A program made the translations under genes and the position numbers. From the NCBI GenBank assembly GCA_017618515.1, contig JAFZUB010000142.1, forward strand, positions 1 to 5,180: a stretch of DNA of 5,180 bases. The letters run 5' to 3'. The notes beneath the pieces were generated by a model that was not told where the DNA came from, made no database searches, and saw nothing but the letters and a program-made list of their open reading frames with translations. Positions within the stretch are counted from its first letter, which is position 1, and each line of letters opens with the position of its first letter. This document shows, in pieces, positions 1-5,180 of the stretch. This DNA is from Bacteroidaceae bacterium (GTDB taxonomy: Bacteria > Bacteroidota > Bacteroidia > Bacteroidales > Bacteroidaceae).

Positions 1-1262
1 ACTACACCAAGGACGAGTTTCGCGCCTTGCAACGACTGGGCTTGCGATGCGGTGTGGAGATAATCCCTGAGATTGACGCCCCTGCCCACAGCTTGGCATT
101 TACCCGCTACAAGCCTGAGCTGGGCAGCGAGCGCTTCGGCCGTGACCATCTGGACATCACCAATCCCGAGACAGTTCCTTTCCTCGACGCGTTGTGGAAG
201 GAATATCTGGAGGGTGACGATCCCGTGTTCATCGGTCCCAAGGTGCATATTGGTACTGACGAGTATAACAACTCCGACCAGGCTGTGGTGGAGAAGTTTC
301 GCGAGCTTACTGACCACCTTATCAAATATGTGGAGAGCTACGGCAAGCAGGCATGCTTGTGGGGCTCACTTACTCATTGCAATGGCAAGACGCCTGTGAA
401 GGTGGATAATGTTATTATGTCGTTGTGGTACAACGGCTATGCGAAGCCCGACTCGATGCTCAACCTTGGCTATAAGGGCATCAGTGTGCCCGACGGCCTT
501 ATATACATCGTGCCTAAGGCTGGCTACTACTACGACTACCTCAATATTGAAAAACTCTACAAAGAGTGGACACCCAACATCGTGCGCCAGAAGGTGTTCG
601 ACTACGACGACCAGCGCATCATGGGTGGTATGTTTGCCGTGTGGAACGACATCTGCGGCAACGGTGTCAGCGTGAAGGACATCCACCACCGCACCTATCC
701 TGCCCTTCAGACGCTCAGCACCAAGTTCTGGACGGGAAAGAACACTACCCTGTCGTTCGCAGAGTTTGACGCGCTGCGCTATAAGATAAGCGAGGCTCCC
801 GGAGTGAACGAGATGGGCCGACTGCCCGACCAACCCCTCACTCTTGCCACTGTGAAGCCCAACCAAGACAACGTCGGTCTTGGTGTGATTGAGGCGGGTT
901 ACAACTATAGCGTGAGCTTCCACCTCAAGGCTGCCAAGGAGGCCAAGGGCACCGTGCTCTTCAGCTCGCCCAACGCCGTGTTCTACCTCGCCGACCCAGT
1001 GACGGGACGCCTCGGCTACGAGCGCGACGGCTACCTCTACAGCTTTGACTTTGCGCCTTACGACGGCGAGGAGGTTGACGTGACCGTGGAGGGCGACAAC
1101 AAGGCGACGCGCCTGCTGATAAACGGCAAGCTTGCTGAGGATAAAAACGGACGCATCTATGTGCTGGACAAGAGGATGAGCGAGACGCTCTTCTTCCCGT
1201 TGCAGAGCACGGGTGACTTCCGTTCTACAGTTACTAATCTGTATGTAAAGAAGATACCATGA
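1..1262 (+). CDS. GH20 beta-N-acetylhexosaminidase-family glycoside hydrolase, 3' part (5' end outside window)
   Basis: This is the C-terminal 419 residues of a GH20 enzyme; the frame is open to the left edge (first full codon at 3), so the TTG at 27 is an internal leucine, not a start. Seen, counting from the first full codon: YTKDEF and the strand motif PEIDAPAH (22-29), the catalytic pair HIGTDEY (D86, E87), and barrel tryptophans in LWGS (W120), SLWYNGY (W142) and FAVWND (W214). In GH20 the Asp orients the substrate 2-acetamido group and the Glu is the acid/base, releasing terminal GlcNAc, GalNAc or a GlcNAc-containing unit with retention. Residues from about 292 to the end form a beta-rich domain resembling concanavalin/LamG-type jelly rolls, perhaps carbohydrate binding (inferred). 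The HIGTDEY form and PAHS in place of the commoner PGHS suggest the lacto-N-biosidase/StrH-like side of GH20, from memory only. A signal peptide cannot be assessed. The stop overlaps the next start. The family is confident; the substrate is not. Confidence 0.9.
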   Translation, partial: YTKDEFRALQRLGLRCGVEIIPEIDAPAHSLAFTRYKPELGSERFGRDHLDITNPETVPFLDALWKEYLEGDDPVFIGPKVHIGTDEYNNSDQAVVEKFRELTDHLIKYVESYGKQACLWGSLTHCNGKTPVKVDNVIMSLWYNGYAKPDSMLNLGYKGISVPDGLIYIVPKAGYYYDYLNIEKLYKEWTPNIVRQKVFDYDDQRIMGGMFAVWNDICGNGVSVKDIHHRTYPALQTLSTKFWTGKNTTLSFAEFDALRYKISEAPGVNEMGRLPDQPLTLATVKPNQDNVGLGVIEAGYNYSVSFHLKAAKEAKGTVLFSSPNAVFYLADPVTGRLGYERDGYLYSFDFAPYDGEEVDVTVEGDNKATRLLINGKLAEDKNGRIYVLDKRMSETLFFPLQSTGDFRSTVTNLYVKKIP

Positions 1263-1945
1263 CCACAATCTGTTCTGAATGTGCATGTCCGTATGAGGGC
1301 AATCTGATTGCGTGCCCTGAGTGCGGATGCCCCAACGAGCGACTTGACAGCCAGAAGCGTTCGGCGCTGCGTCGTCAGGCTATGGATGAGCTGAGCGACC
1401 TAAGCGAGACCAAGGAGCAGTTGGCGGAGCTGGAAGCCGAAGCGGCTATGGCTCAGGACAATCACGAGACGGCGCGCAGTCTGCTGCGCTCGCTGAAACG
1501 AGTGTTTACGCGCTGCGACAACTTCAAAGGACGCTCGCGCCGTTCCGAGTTCTGGACTTTCATCGCGTTCAACGTGCTGGTATGCACAGTGCTCTATGCC
1601 GTGCTCTTCGCCAGCATAGGCCGCGACTATATCACTATTTCCGACGCTCCGACGGAGGAGGAATATTGGCACCGCCTCATCCACTCGTGCCTGTCGAGCC
1701 ACCTCTTTGTCACATTATTGATAATGGGCTATCTGCTGCTCATTCTGCTGCCGCTGCTCAGTGTCACCGTGCGCCGACTGCACGACACCAATCGCTGCGG
1801 ATGGTGGATACTGCTGGGCATAGTACCATTTTTCTTTGCTTCGGAGATTGGTATCTCGCCGTATATCGGTTTGCTGCTGCTTGCCATAATGCTACTGCTT
1901 GATAGTGCGCCGTCAAACAAATACGGCAAGTTGCTGCGAGTGTAA
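1259..1945 (+). CDS. DUF805 family membrane protein with N-terminal zinc ribbon
   Basis: A 228-residue protein of unknown function. The N-terminus has paired cysteines C5-x2-C8 and C19-x2-C22 (plus C10 and C24), the pattern of a small zinc ribbon. Residues about 33-70 are charged and Ala/Leu/Glu-rich, probably a helix or coiled coil. The rest matches DUF805: FKGRSRRSEFW (89-99), hydrophobic segments near 100-120, 149-170, 182-196 and 200-215, the signature RRLHDTNRCGWW (172-183), and the closing NKYGKLL. Most DUF805 proteins I know are about 110-150 residues, so the ribbon plus helix is an N-terminal addition; the 25-residue polar loop between the first two membrane segments (about 121-147) is also long. 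The start overlaps the GH20 stop (ATGA), so translation may be coupled; a purine stretch, AAAGAAG at 1247-1253, lies five bases upstream of the ATG. An inner-membrane location with a cytoplasmic ribbon is inferred. No reaction can be assigned. Confidence 0.88.
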   Translation: MTTICSECACPYEGNLIACPECGCPNERLDSQKRSALRRQAMDELSDLSETKEQLAELEAEAAMAQDNHETARSLLRSLKRVFTRCDNFKGRSRRSEFWTFIAFNVLVCTVLYAVLFASIGRDYITISDAPTEEEYWHRLIHSCLSSHLFVTLLIMGYLLLILLPLLSVTVRRLHDTNRCGWWILLGIVPFFFASEIGISPYIGLLLLAIMLLLDSAPSNKYGKLLRV

Positions 1946-1959
1946 TCAAATAGACACGT

Positions 1960-3540
1960 ATGCAGAATGTAGGCCAATGGATGACGACGGCACTGGAGAC
2001 CGTGTATGGCTGGGTGTGGAGCCCGGCATTGGTGGCATTGTGCCTGGTGGCAGGTCTGTATTTCTCGTTTCGTACCCGCTTTGTGCAGGTGCGCTTTTTC
2101 CGCGAGATGGCGCGACTGCTCTTCAAGGGCGACAAAGTTGCGAAGAAAGACAAAAACTCCAAGGTAGGCATTTCGTCGTTTCAGGCTTTTGCCATGGCAT
2201 TGTCAGGCCGTGTGGGCACTGGCAACATTGTGGGCGTGGCTACGGCTATCGGCTTCGGTGGCCCTGGAGCCATAGTGTGGATGTGGGTCATAGCTTTCTT
2301 TGGTGCAGGCACAGCCTTTGTGGAGGCTACGCTGGCGCAGATATACAAGGAAAACCATAACGGCCAGTTCCGCGGTGGCCCTGCCTATTATATTGAGCAT
2401 GGACTGAAGAGTCCGTGGCTTGGTTGCACCTTTGCTGTGCTGGCGGCACTGTCCTGCGGAGTGCTTCTGCCTCCTGTGCAATGTAATGGCATCGCCCTGT
2501 CGTGCTTCCGCTCGTTTGGCGTGGACGTATGGGTGATGGGTCTGGTGGTGAGCGCGCTTATCGCAATGGTCATTGTAGGCGGTGTGAAGCGCATCGCCAG
2601 TGTGGCACAGGTGGTGGCTCCCGTGATGGCTGTGATATATGTCGTTCTCTCGCTGGTGGTGCTGGCTGTGCATTGGCAGATAGTGCCTGATATGTTTATG
2701 CAGATGCTGCGTGGCGCCGTGGGCGTCAACGAGGTGGGCGGTGCCTTGCTGGGCACTACCATAGCGTGGGGTGTGAAGCGAGGCATATACAGCAATGAGG
2801 CAGGACAGGGAACAGGCCCTATCGCTGCGGCTGCTGCCAAGGTGAGCCATCCCGTGAAGCAGGGACTGGTGCAGGCTTTCTCGGTGTATATCGACACACT
2901 GCTTGTGTGCACTGCTACGGCCGTAATGATTCTGGCTTGCAAGACCTACAACATAGTGGACACTGTGCAGCAGACACCAGATGGTGCTGTGGTCACCTAT
3001 CTACAGCAGAACCCCGGCGCACCGGAGGGAGAGCCTGGCGTGTACTATACCGCAGAAGCCCTTAGTACGCTGATGGGCGACAATGTGGGCGATATGATAG
3101 TGTCCATCGCACTCTTCTTCTTTGCCTTCACCACCATAATGGCCTACTATTACTATGCCGAGACAAATATTGTATATCTCTTCAATCGCTATCGACGCCG
3201 TGTGTATAAGAAACACCCTGAGCGACTGGACGAGCTGGAGCGCCAGGATATGTTGCTGGACGCTACTACCGGCGAGGCGATAGTGGTGTGGACATTGCGT
3301 ACATGCACTATCTGCACGGTGTTCTGCGGTGCACTTGTGGGCAGCGGCATAGTGTGGACGGTGGGTGACATAGGCGTCGGTATTATGGCGTGGATAAACA
3401 TTGTAGGCATTCTCTTGCTCGCGCCCAAAGCACTGCGTACGCTCCGTGATTATGAGAAGCAGAGAAAACAGGGCGTTGAGCCGCGCTTTGATCCCGATAA
3501 GCTGAAAATTAAGAATGTAGAGTACTGGATAGACAATTAG
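1960..3540 (+). CDS. Sodium:alanine/glycine symporter family (AGCS) transporter
   Basis: A 526-residue inner-membrane permease of the alanine or glycine:cation symporter family (TC 2.A.25), which imports small neutral amino acids with Na+ (or H+). Seen: ALSGRVGTGNIVGVATAIGFGGPGAIVWMWV region (80-110), covering the family signature around GGPGA-WMW; GQFRGGPAYYIEHGL (135-149); SNEAGQGTGPIAAAAAKVSHP (278-298), the other hallmark segment; and FAFTTIMAYYYYAETN (388-403). About ten or eleven hydrophobic segments are visible. It is somewhat longer than the roughly 450-490 residues usual for the family: there is a polar insert at about 329-375 (NIVDTVQQ to ALSTLMG) and a charged stretch at 410-440 (YRRRVYKKHPERLDELERQD). 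The ATG at 1960 is chosen because it keeps a complete N-terminus; ATG at residue 8 is an alternative, and no Shine-Dalgarno decides it. It follows the DUF805 gene by 14 bases, probably on the same transcript. The substrate (alanine, glycine, or glutamine as in AlsT) cannot be read from the sequence. Confidence 0.95.
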   Translation: MQNVGQWMTTALETVYGWVWSPALVALCLVAGLYFSFRTRFVQVRFFREMARLLFKGDKVAKKDKNSKVGISSFQAFAMALSGRVGTGNIVGVATAIGFGGPGAIVWMWVIAFFGAGTAFVEATLAQIYKENHNGQFRGGPAYYIEHGLKSPWLGCTFAVLAALSCGVLLPPVQCNGIALSCFRSFGVDVWVMGLVVSALIAMVIVGGVKRIASVAQVVAPVMAVIYVVLSLVVLAVHWQIVPDMFMQMLRGAVGVNEVGGALLGTTIAWGVKRGIYSNEAGQGTGPIAAAAAKVSHPVKQGLVQAFSVYIDTLLVCTATAVMILACKTYNIVDTVQQTPDGAVVTYLQQNPGAPEGEPGVYYTAEALSTLMGDNVGDMIVSIALFFFAFTTIMAYYYYAETNIVYLFNRYRRRVYKKHPERLDELERQDMLLDATTGEAIVVWTLRTCTICTVFCGALVGSGIVWTVGDIGVGIMAWINIVGILLLAPKALRTLRDYEKQRKQGVEPRFDPDKLKIKNVEYWIDN

Positions 3541-3577
3541 AAATTTCTATAATCATTAACCTTTAAATGTTAAAACT
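3541..3577 (+). promoter_or_regulatory. A/T-rich leader, possible promoter of the lipoprotein gene
   Basis: The 37 bases between the symporter stop and the next ATG are strongly A/T-rich, unlike the flanking coding DNA. They contain TATAAT at 3548-3553 and a short inverted repeat, TTAAC at 3556-3560 and GTTAA at 3569-3573. No clear Bacteroidetes -7 element (TAnnTTTG) with a -33 TTTG is present, and no Shine-Dalgarno. A/T-rich leaders of this kind are common before well-translated Bacteroidetes genes, where A/T content near the start replaces the Shine-Dalgarno. A separate promoter for the lipoprotein is possible but not shown. Confidence 0.3.
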
Positions 3578-4129
3578 ATGAAGAAAATTTTTCTTGCCGC
3601 ATTAGTCGGCATCCTCTTCGCTGCATGCGGCAGCAAGCAGGAAACACAGAGTGTGGAAGAGCAGGCTCAGGCATACGCCGAGCAGTTGGAGCAGGCCGTT
3701 CAGGCAGGTGACACCGCTACCGCCAAGAGTCTCGCTCAAGAGATTAAGGCATGGCACGACGGCCTCACGGCTGAAGACCAGCTGAAGGTGTTGACTGTTA
3801 CCGACATTGATGAGGTAATTGCCAAGGCAGAGAAAGACCTCAACGTTAGCCTCGTGGATGCAGTGGTGGACGCTGCTGAGCAGATTGCTACCGATGCACA
3901 GGAAGCCGTGGAGGGCGTTGCCGACCAGGCAAAAGAAGCTGGCAAGGCTGCCGTTGATGCTACCAAGGAGGCGGGCAAGAACGTTGTCAACAGTGCCAAC
4001 GAGGCTGCCAAGTCGGCTATCAACGAAGCTGCCAAGAAGGGCACCGACGCCATCAATGAGGGCGCAAAGAAAAGTTCCGACGCTATCAAGGAGGCTGTTG
4101 ACAAGGGCGCAAAGCAGCTCGGTCTCTAA
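3578..4129 (+). CDS. Small lipoprotein with C-terminal 11-residue amphipathic repeats
   Basis: A 183-residue protein of unknown function. The N-terminus is a short lipoprotein signal, MKKIFLAALVGILFAACGS, with lipobox FAAC and Cys17 as the lipidated residue; the GSKQE following lacks an obvious Bacteroidetes surface-export signal (K/D-D/E-rich right after Cys), so a periplasmic face is more likely (inferred). Residues 23-90 are Glu/Gln/Ala-rich and predicted helical (QAYAEQLEQAVQAGDTATAKSLAQEI), reminiscent of lipoproteins with a helical hairpin. Residues 96-183 divide exactly into eight 11-residue units rich in Ala, Lys and Glu, like LEA group 3/apolipoprotein-type amphipathic helices. There is no Trp or Cys after residue 59 and no enzymatic motif. 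It lies 37 bases after the symporter and ends just before the convergent terminator. Composition is biased, so distant matches to LEA, apolipoprotein or phasin-like proteins may be compositional only. The gene call is strong; the role is unknown, perhaps envelope stress or membrane association. Confidence 0.9.
   Translation: MKKIFLAALVGILFAACGSKQETQSVEEQAQAYAEQLEQAVQAGDTATAKSLAQEIKAWHDGLTAEDQLKVLTVTDIDEVIAKAEKDLNVSLVDAVVDAAEQIATDAQEAVEGVADQAKEAGKAAVDATKEAGKNVVNSANEAAKSAINEAAKKGTDAINEGAKKSSDAIKEAVDKGAKQLGL
3863..4126 (+). repeat. Eight in-frame tandem 11-residue (33-base) repeats within the lipoprotein
   Basis: Translated, the region splits without gaps into VVDAAEQIATD, AQEAVEGVADQ, AKEAGKAAVDA, TKEAGKNVVNS, ANEAAKSAINE, AAKKGTDAINE, GAKKSSDAIKE and AVDKGAKQLGL. 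Position 8 or 9 is usually Val, Ile or Ala, position 4 is Ala or Lys, and charged residues fall at positions 2-3 and 10-11. The DNA copies are diverged, so this is an old protein-level repeat and not a recent tandem duplication. An 11-residue period corresponds to three turns of a slightly unwound helix with one hydrophobic stripe. Confidence 0.8.
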
Positions 4130-4145
4130 GAACAGTGCTTATTAT

Positions 4146-4182
4146 AAAAAAGAGCCATCCTGCGTTGTGCGGGGTGGCTCTT
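4146..4182. terminator. Hairpin terminator between convergent genes, probably bidirectional
   Basis: The arms AAGAGCCATCC (4150-4160) and GGGTGGCTCTT (4172-4182) pair with one G-T wobble. The stem can extend inward through 4161-4164 with 4168-4171 (two wobbles), leaving a three-base loop. On the plus strand it is preceded by a run of A (4146-4151); read on the minus strand this becomes a stem followed by a T-run, a standard intrinsic terminator for the operon ending at 4207. Downstream on the plus strand the T content is weaker (TTATCTGTT), so it is a poorer terminator for the lipoprotein gene, whose stop lies 16 bases before the A-run. Confidence 0.8.
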
Positions 4183-4206
4183 ATCTGTTGGTAAGGCGAG
4201 GGAATG

Positions 4207-4809
4207 TTATTCCGTCTCGCTGGTGAATTCTTCTATCTGGTCGATGATAGCCTGTGCCTGACGCTGCTGGCGTACATAGACGAAGGCTCCGATGATAAGT
4301 CCAATGACAAGTCCAATGGGGCATCCATAGATGAGACCGTCGAGTTGCTCTTTGTTCATACCATTGTCGTTGTGGATGACGAGGTATACCAAGCATATAG
4401 CCCATAGGATTACGAAGGGGATGCTGAACCACAGCCAGCGAGCGTTCATCTTCTTCATCCTTTCCACGCGGCGGCTGGTGTCGAGCATTTTCTCTTTAGA
4501 CATGTCGCGGTTGCTGATGCCGTTCATATAGTAGAAGTCGTAGACGGCGGCATAGCCGAAGAAGAGCATGGTGACAATGCAGAACCATGTTGGTACATGG
4601 ATTATCCAGTAGAGTACGGCGCTCACATAGAGCATTGCAAAAAGTATAAATGCGAGCTTGAACCACTTTTGGCGCTTTACTTTACTCAACTTGCGACCGA
4701 GCGAGTCACGTATGAGACGGTCGTTGATTATCTCTTGCTGCTCCAGTTTGCTTTTGAGGGTGGCCATCTGCTGGCGCATATTCTCTAATTCAAAATCGTT
4801 GGTGTTCAT
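4207..4809 (-). CDS. Membrane protein with N-terminal coiled coil, partner of the ECF sigma factor
   Basis: A 200-residue protein with no family I can name. Seen: residues 1-40 form a charged helix with heptad-like spacing (LENMRQQMATLKSKLEQQEIINDRLI), followed by the basic stretch KLSKVKRQK and four hydrophobic segments at about 50-70, 73-93, 124-146 and 157-178. A polar loop lies between segments two and three (95-123, basic: RRVERMKKMNAR), and the tail is acidic (QIEEFTSETE). Even segment number and the positive-inside rule place both termini and the basic loop in the cytoplasm (inferred). It starts 14 bases after the sigma factor stop, so the two are almost certainly co-transcribed. Bacteroidetes ECF sigma genes are often followed by a small membrane protein starting with a charged helix like this, of unknown function; an anti-sigma or sigma-modulating role is inferred and no zinc-binding anti-sigma motif (HxxxCxxC) is present. 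Confidence 0.85.
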   Translation of the reverse strand: MNTNDFELENMRQQMATLKSKLEQQEIINDRLIRDSLGRKLSKVKRQKWFKLAFILFAMLYVSAVLYWIIHVPTWFCIVTMLFFGYAAVYDFYYMNGISNRDMSKEKMLDTSRRVERMKKMNARWLWFSIPFVILWAICLVYLVIHNDNGMNKEQLDGLIYGCPIGLVIGLIIGAFVYVRQQRQAQAIIDQIEEFTSETE

Positions 4810-4823
4810 AATGGGATGGTGTT

Positions 4824-5180
4824 TTAATCGTTAGGCATGTTTTTGAGTTGCTCTCTGATTCTGAACAGACGCACGCTGACATTCTTGGTCGTGATGCCGA
4901 CTATTTGTCCTATTTCCTCGTAGTTTAGGTTTTCAAGCCAAAGCAGGACGATAGCCCTGTCGAATGGCTGTAGCTTGGAGATGCGCTTGTGGAGCATGTC
5001 CACTTGGCGGGTGTCTTCGTCGCGGTCCTCGAAGAGGTTGATATCCATTGTCAGTTGTACGGAAGCAGAACGGCGCTTCTTCCTGTCAATGGAGATGCAT
5101 GTGTTGAGGGCCACGCGGTAAATCCATGTCTTGATGTCACTGCGATGTTCGAATTGGTCAAAGCCTTTCCACAGGTTGAC
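4824..5180 (-). CDS. ECF-type RNA polymerase sigma factor, C-terminal part (N-terminus outside window)
   Basis: The last 118 residues of a sigma-70 family factor of the extracytoplasmic-function type, which directs RNA polymerase to its own set of promoters. The frame stays open to the right edge, and the residues upstream of a GTG at 5112-5114 read VNLWKGFDQFEHRSDIKTWI, a good match to the end of region 2 (LWKGFDQF...KTWIYRVALNTCI), so that GTG is an internal valine. After a variable acidic linker (about residues 50-60, FEDRDEDTRQ) comes region 4: LQPFDRAIVLLWLENLNYEEIGQIVGITTKNVSVRLFRIREQLK (about 70-113), with the helix-turn-helix from YEEIGQIVGI to VRLFRIREQL that reads the -35 element. 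ECF factors are about 160-200 residues, so some 50-70 residues and the promoter lie to the right of the window. The downstream membrane protein is its likely partner. What it responds to is not visible. Confidence 0.92.
   Translation of the reverse strand, partial: VNLWKGFDQFEHRSDIKTWIYRVALNTCISIDRKKRRSASVQLTMDINLFEDRDEDTRQVDMLHKRISKLQPFDRAIVLLWLENLNYEEIGQIVGITTKNVSVRLFRIREQLKNMPND

Noticed and set aside
27..29. TTG as the start of the GH20 gene
   Set aside because: The preceding in-frame codons read YTKDEFRA, a conserved GH20 segment, so the gene begins outside the window.
366..1286. 306-codon open frame on the minus strand, antisense to the GH20 gene
   Set aside because: It lies wholly opposite a confidently coding gene, its translation is Val/His/Ala-rich without any recognisable motif, and such frames arise from the G/C-rich third positions of the real gene.
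1899..2360. 153-codon plus-strand frame bridging the DUF805 and symporter genes
   Set aside because: It overlaps both real genes in another frame and its translation is Gly/Arg/Cys/His-rich with no family resemblance.
2203..2942. Long minus-strand frames opposite the symporter (2203-2850 and 2388-2942)
   Set aside because: They are His/Thr/Ala-rich low-complexity translations antisense to a conserved transporter; the symporter frame is the one with family motifs.
3548..3553. TATAAT as a sigma-70 -10 box
   Set aside because: There is no -35 element at suitable spacing, and Bacteroidetes primary promoters use a different -7/-33 pattern; kept only as a low-confidence part of the leader entry.
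3736..4226. Alternative frames over the lipoprotein repeat region on both strands
   Set aside because: They mirror the Ala/Lys-rich repeat codons; only the 3578 frame has a signal peptide, a lipobox and a clean repeat pattern.
5112..5114. GTG as a start for a 96-residue sigma factor
   Set aside because: The frame continues upstream to the window edge with conserved region 2 residues (LWKGFDQF), so this is an internal valine of a gene cut by the window.
1..5180. Mobile element, CRISPR array, tRNA or rRNA gene
   Set aside because: I saw no transposase or integrase motifs, no regularly spaced direct repeats, and no tRNA- or rRNA-like stretches; intergenic space is too short to hold most of these.

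Overview
The window looks like a piece of a Bacteroidales chromosome, most likely Prevotella or a close relative. The evidence is an ECF sigma factor closely matching the Bacteroidetes type, an alanine/glycine:cation symporter of the Bacteroidetes flavour, a lipoprotein with a short MKK signal, starts without strong Shine-Dalgarno sequences, and an A/T-rich leader before one ATG. This taxonomic guess is inference; no rRNA or marker gene is present.

Layout, left to right. A plus-strand block fills positions 1 to 4129. It begins inside a GH20 beta-N-acetylhexosaminidase-family enzyme (5' end outside the window), which carries a catalytic Asp-Glu pair and a C-terminal beta-rich, lectin-like domain. 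Its stop overlaps the start of a DUF805 membrane protein with an N-terminal zinc ribbon (ATGA overlap). After 14 bases comes a complete AGCS-family sodium:amino-acid symporter. After a further 37 A/T-rich bases comes a small lipoprotein whose C-terminal half is eight back-to-back 11-residue amphipathic repeats. A minus-strand block runs from the right edge back to 4207: the 3' part of an ECF sigma factor (N-terminus outside the window), then, 14 bases downstream, a four-helix membrane protein with an N-terminal coiled coil. The two blocks converge on a strong hairpin at about 4146-4182, flanked by an A-run, which probably terminates the minus-strand operon and perhaps both.

How the genes may work together. 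The first three genes are spaced like one transcript, but their functions (glycan hydrolysis, unknown membrane role, amino acid uptake) do not form an obvious pathway, so they may simply be co-transcribed neighbours. The sigma factor and the coiled-coil membrane protein are a plausible regulatory pair, with the membrane protein as a candidate anti-sigma or co-regulator. No mobile element, CRISPR array, tRNA or rRNA is visible. Most of the window is ordinary core-genome material; the least explained parts are the 11-mer-repeat lipoprotein, the zinc-ribbon DUF805 protein and the partner of the sigma factor.
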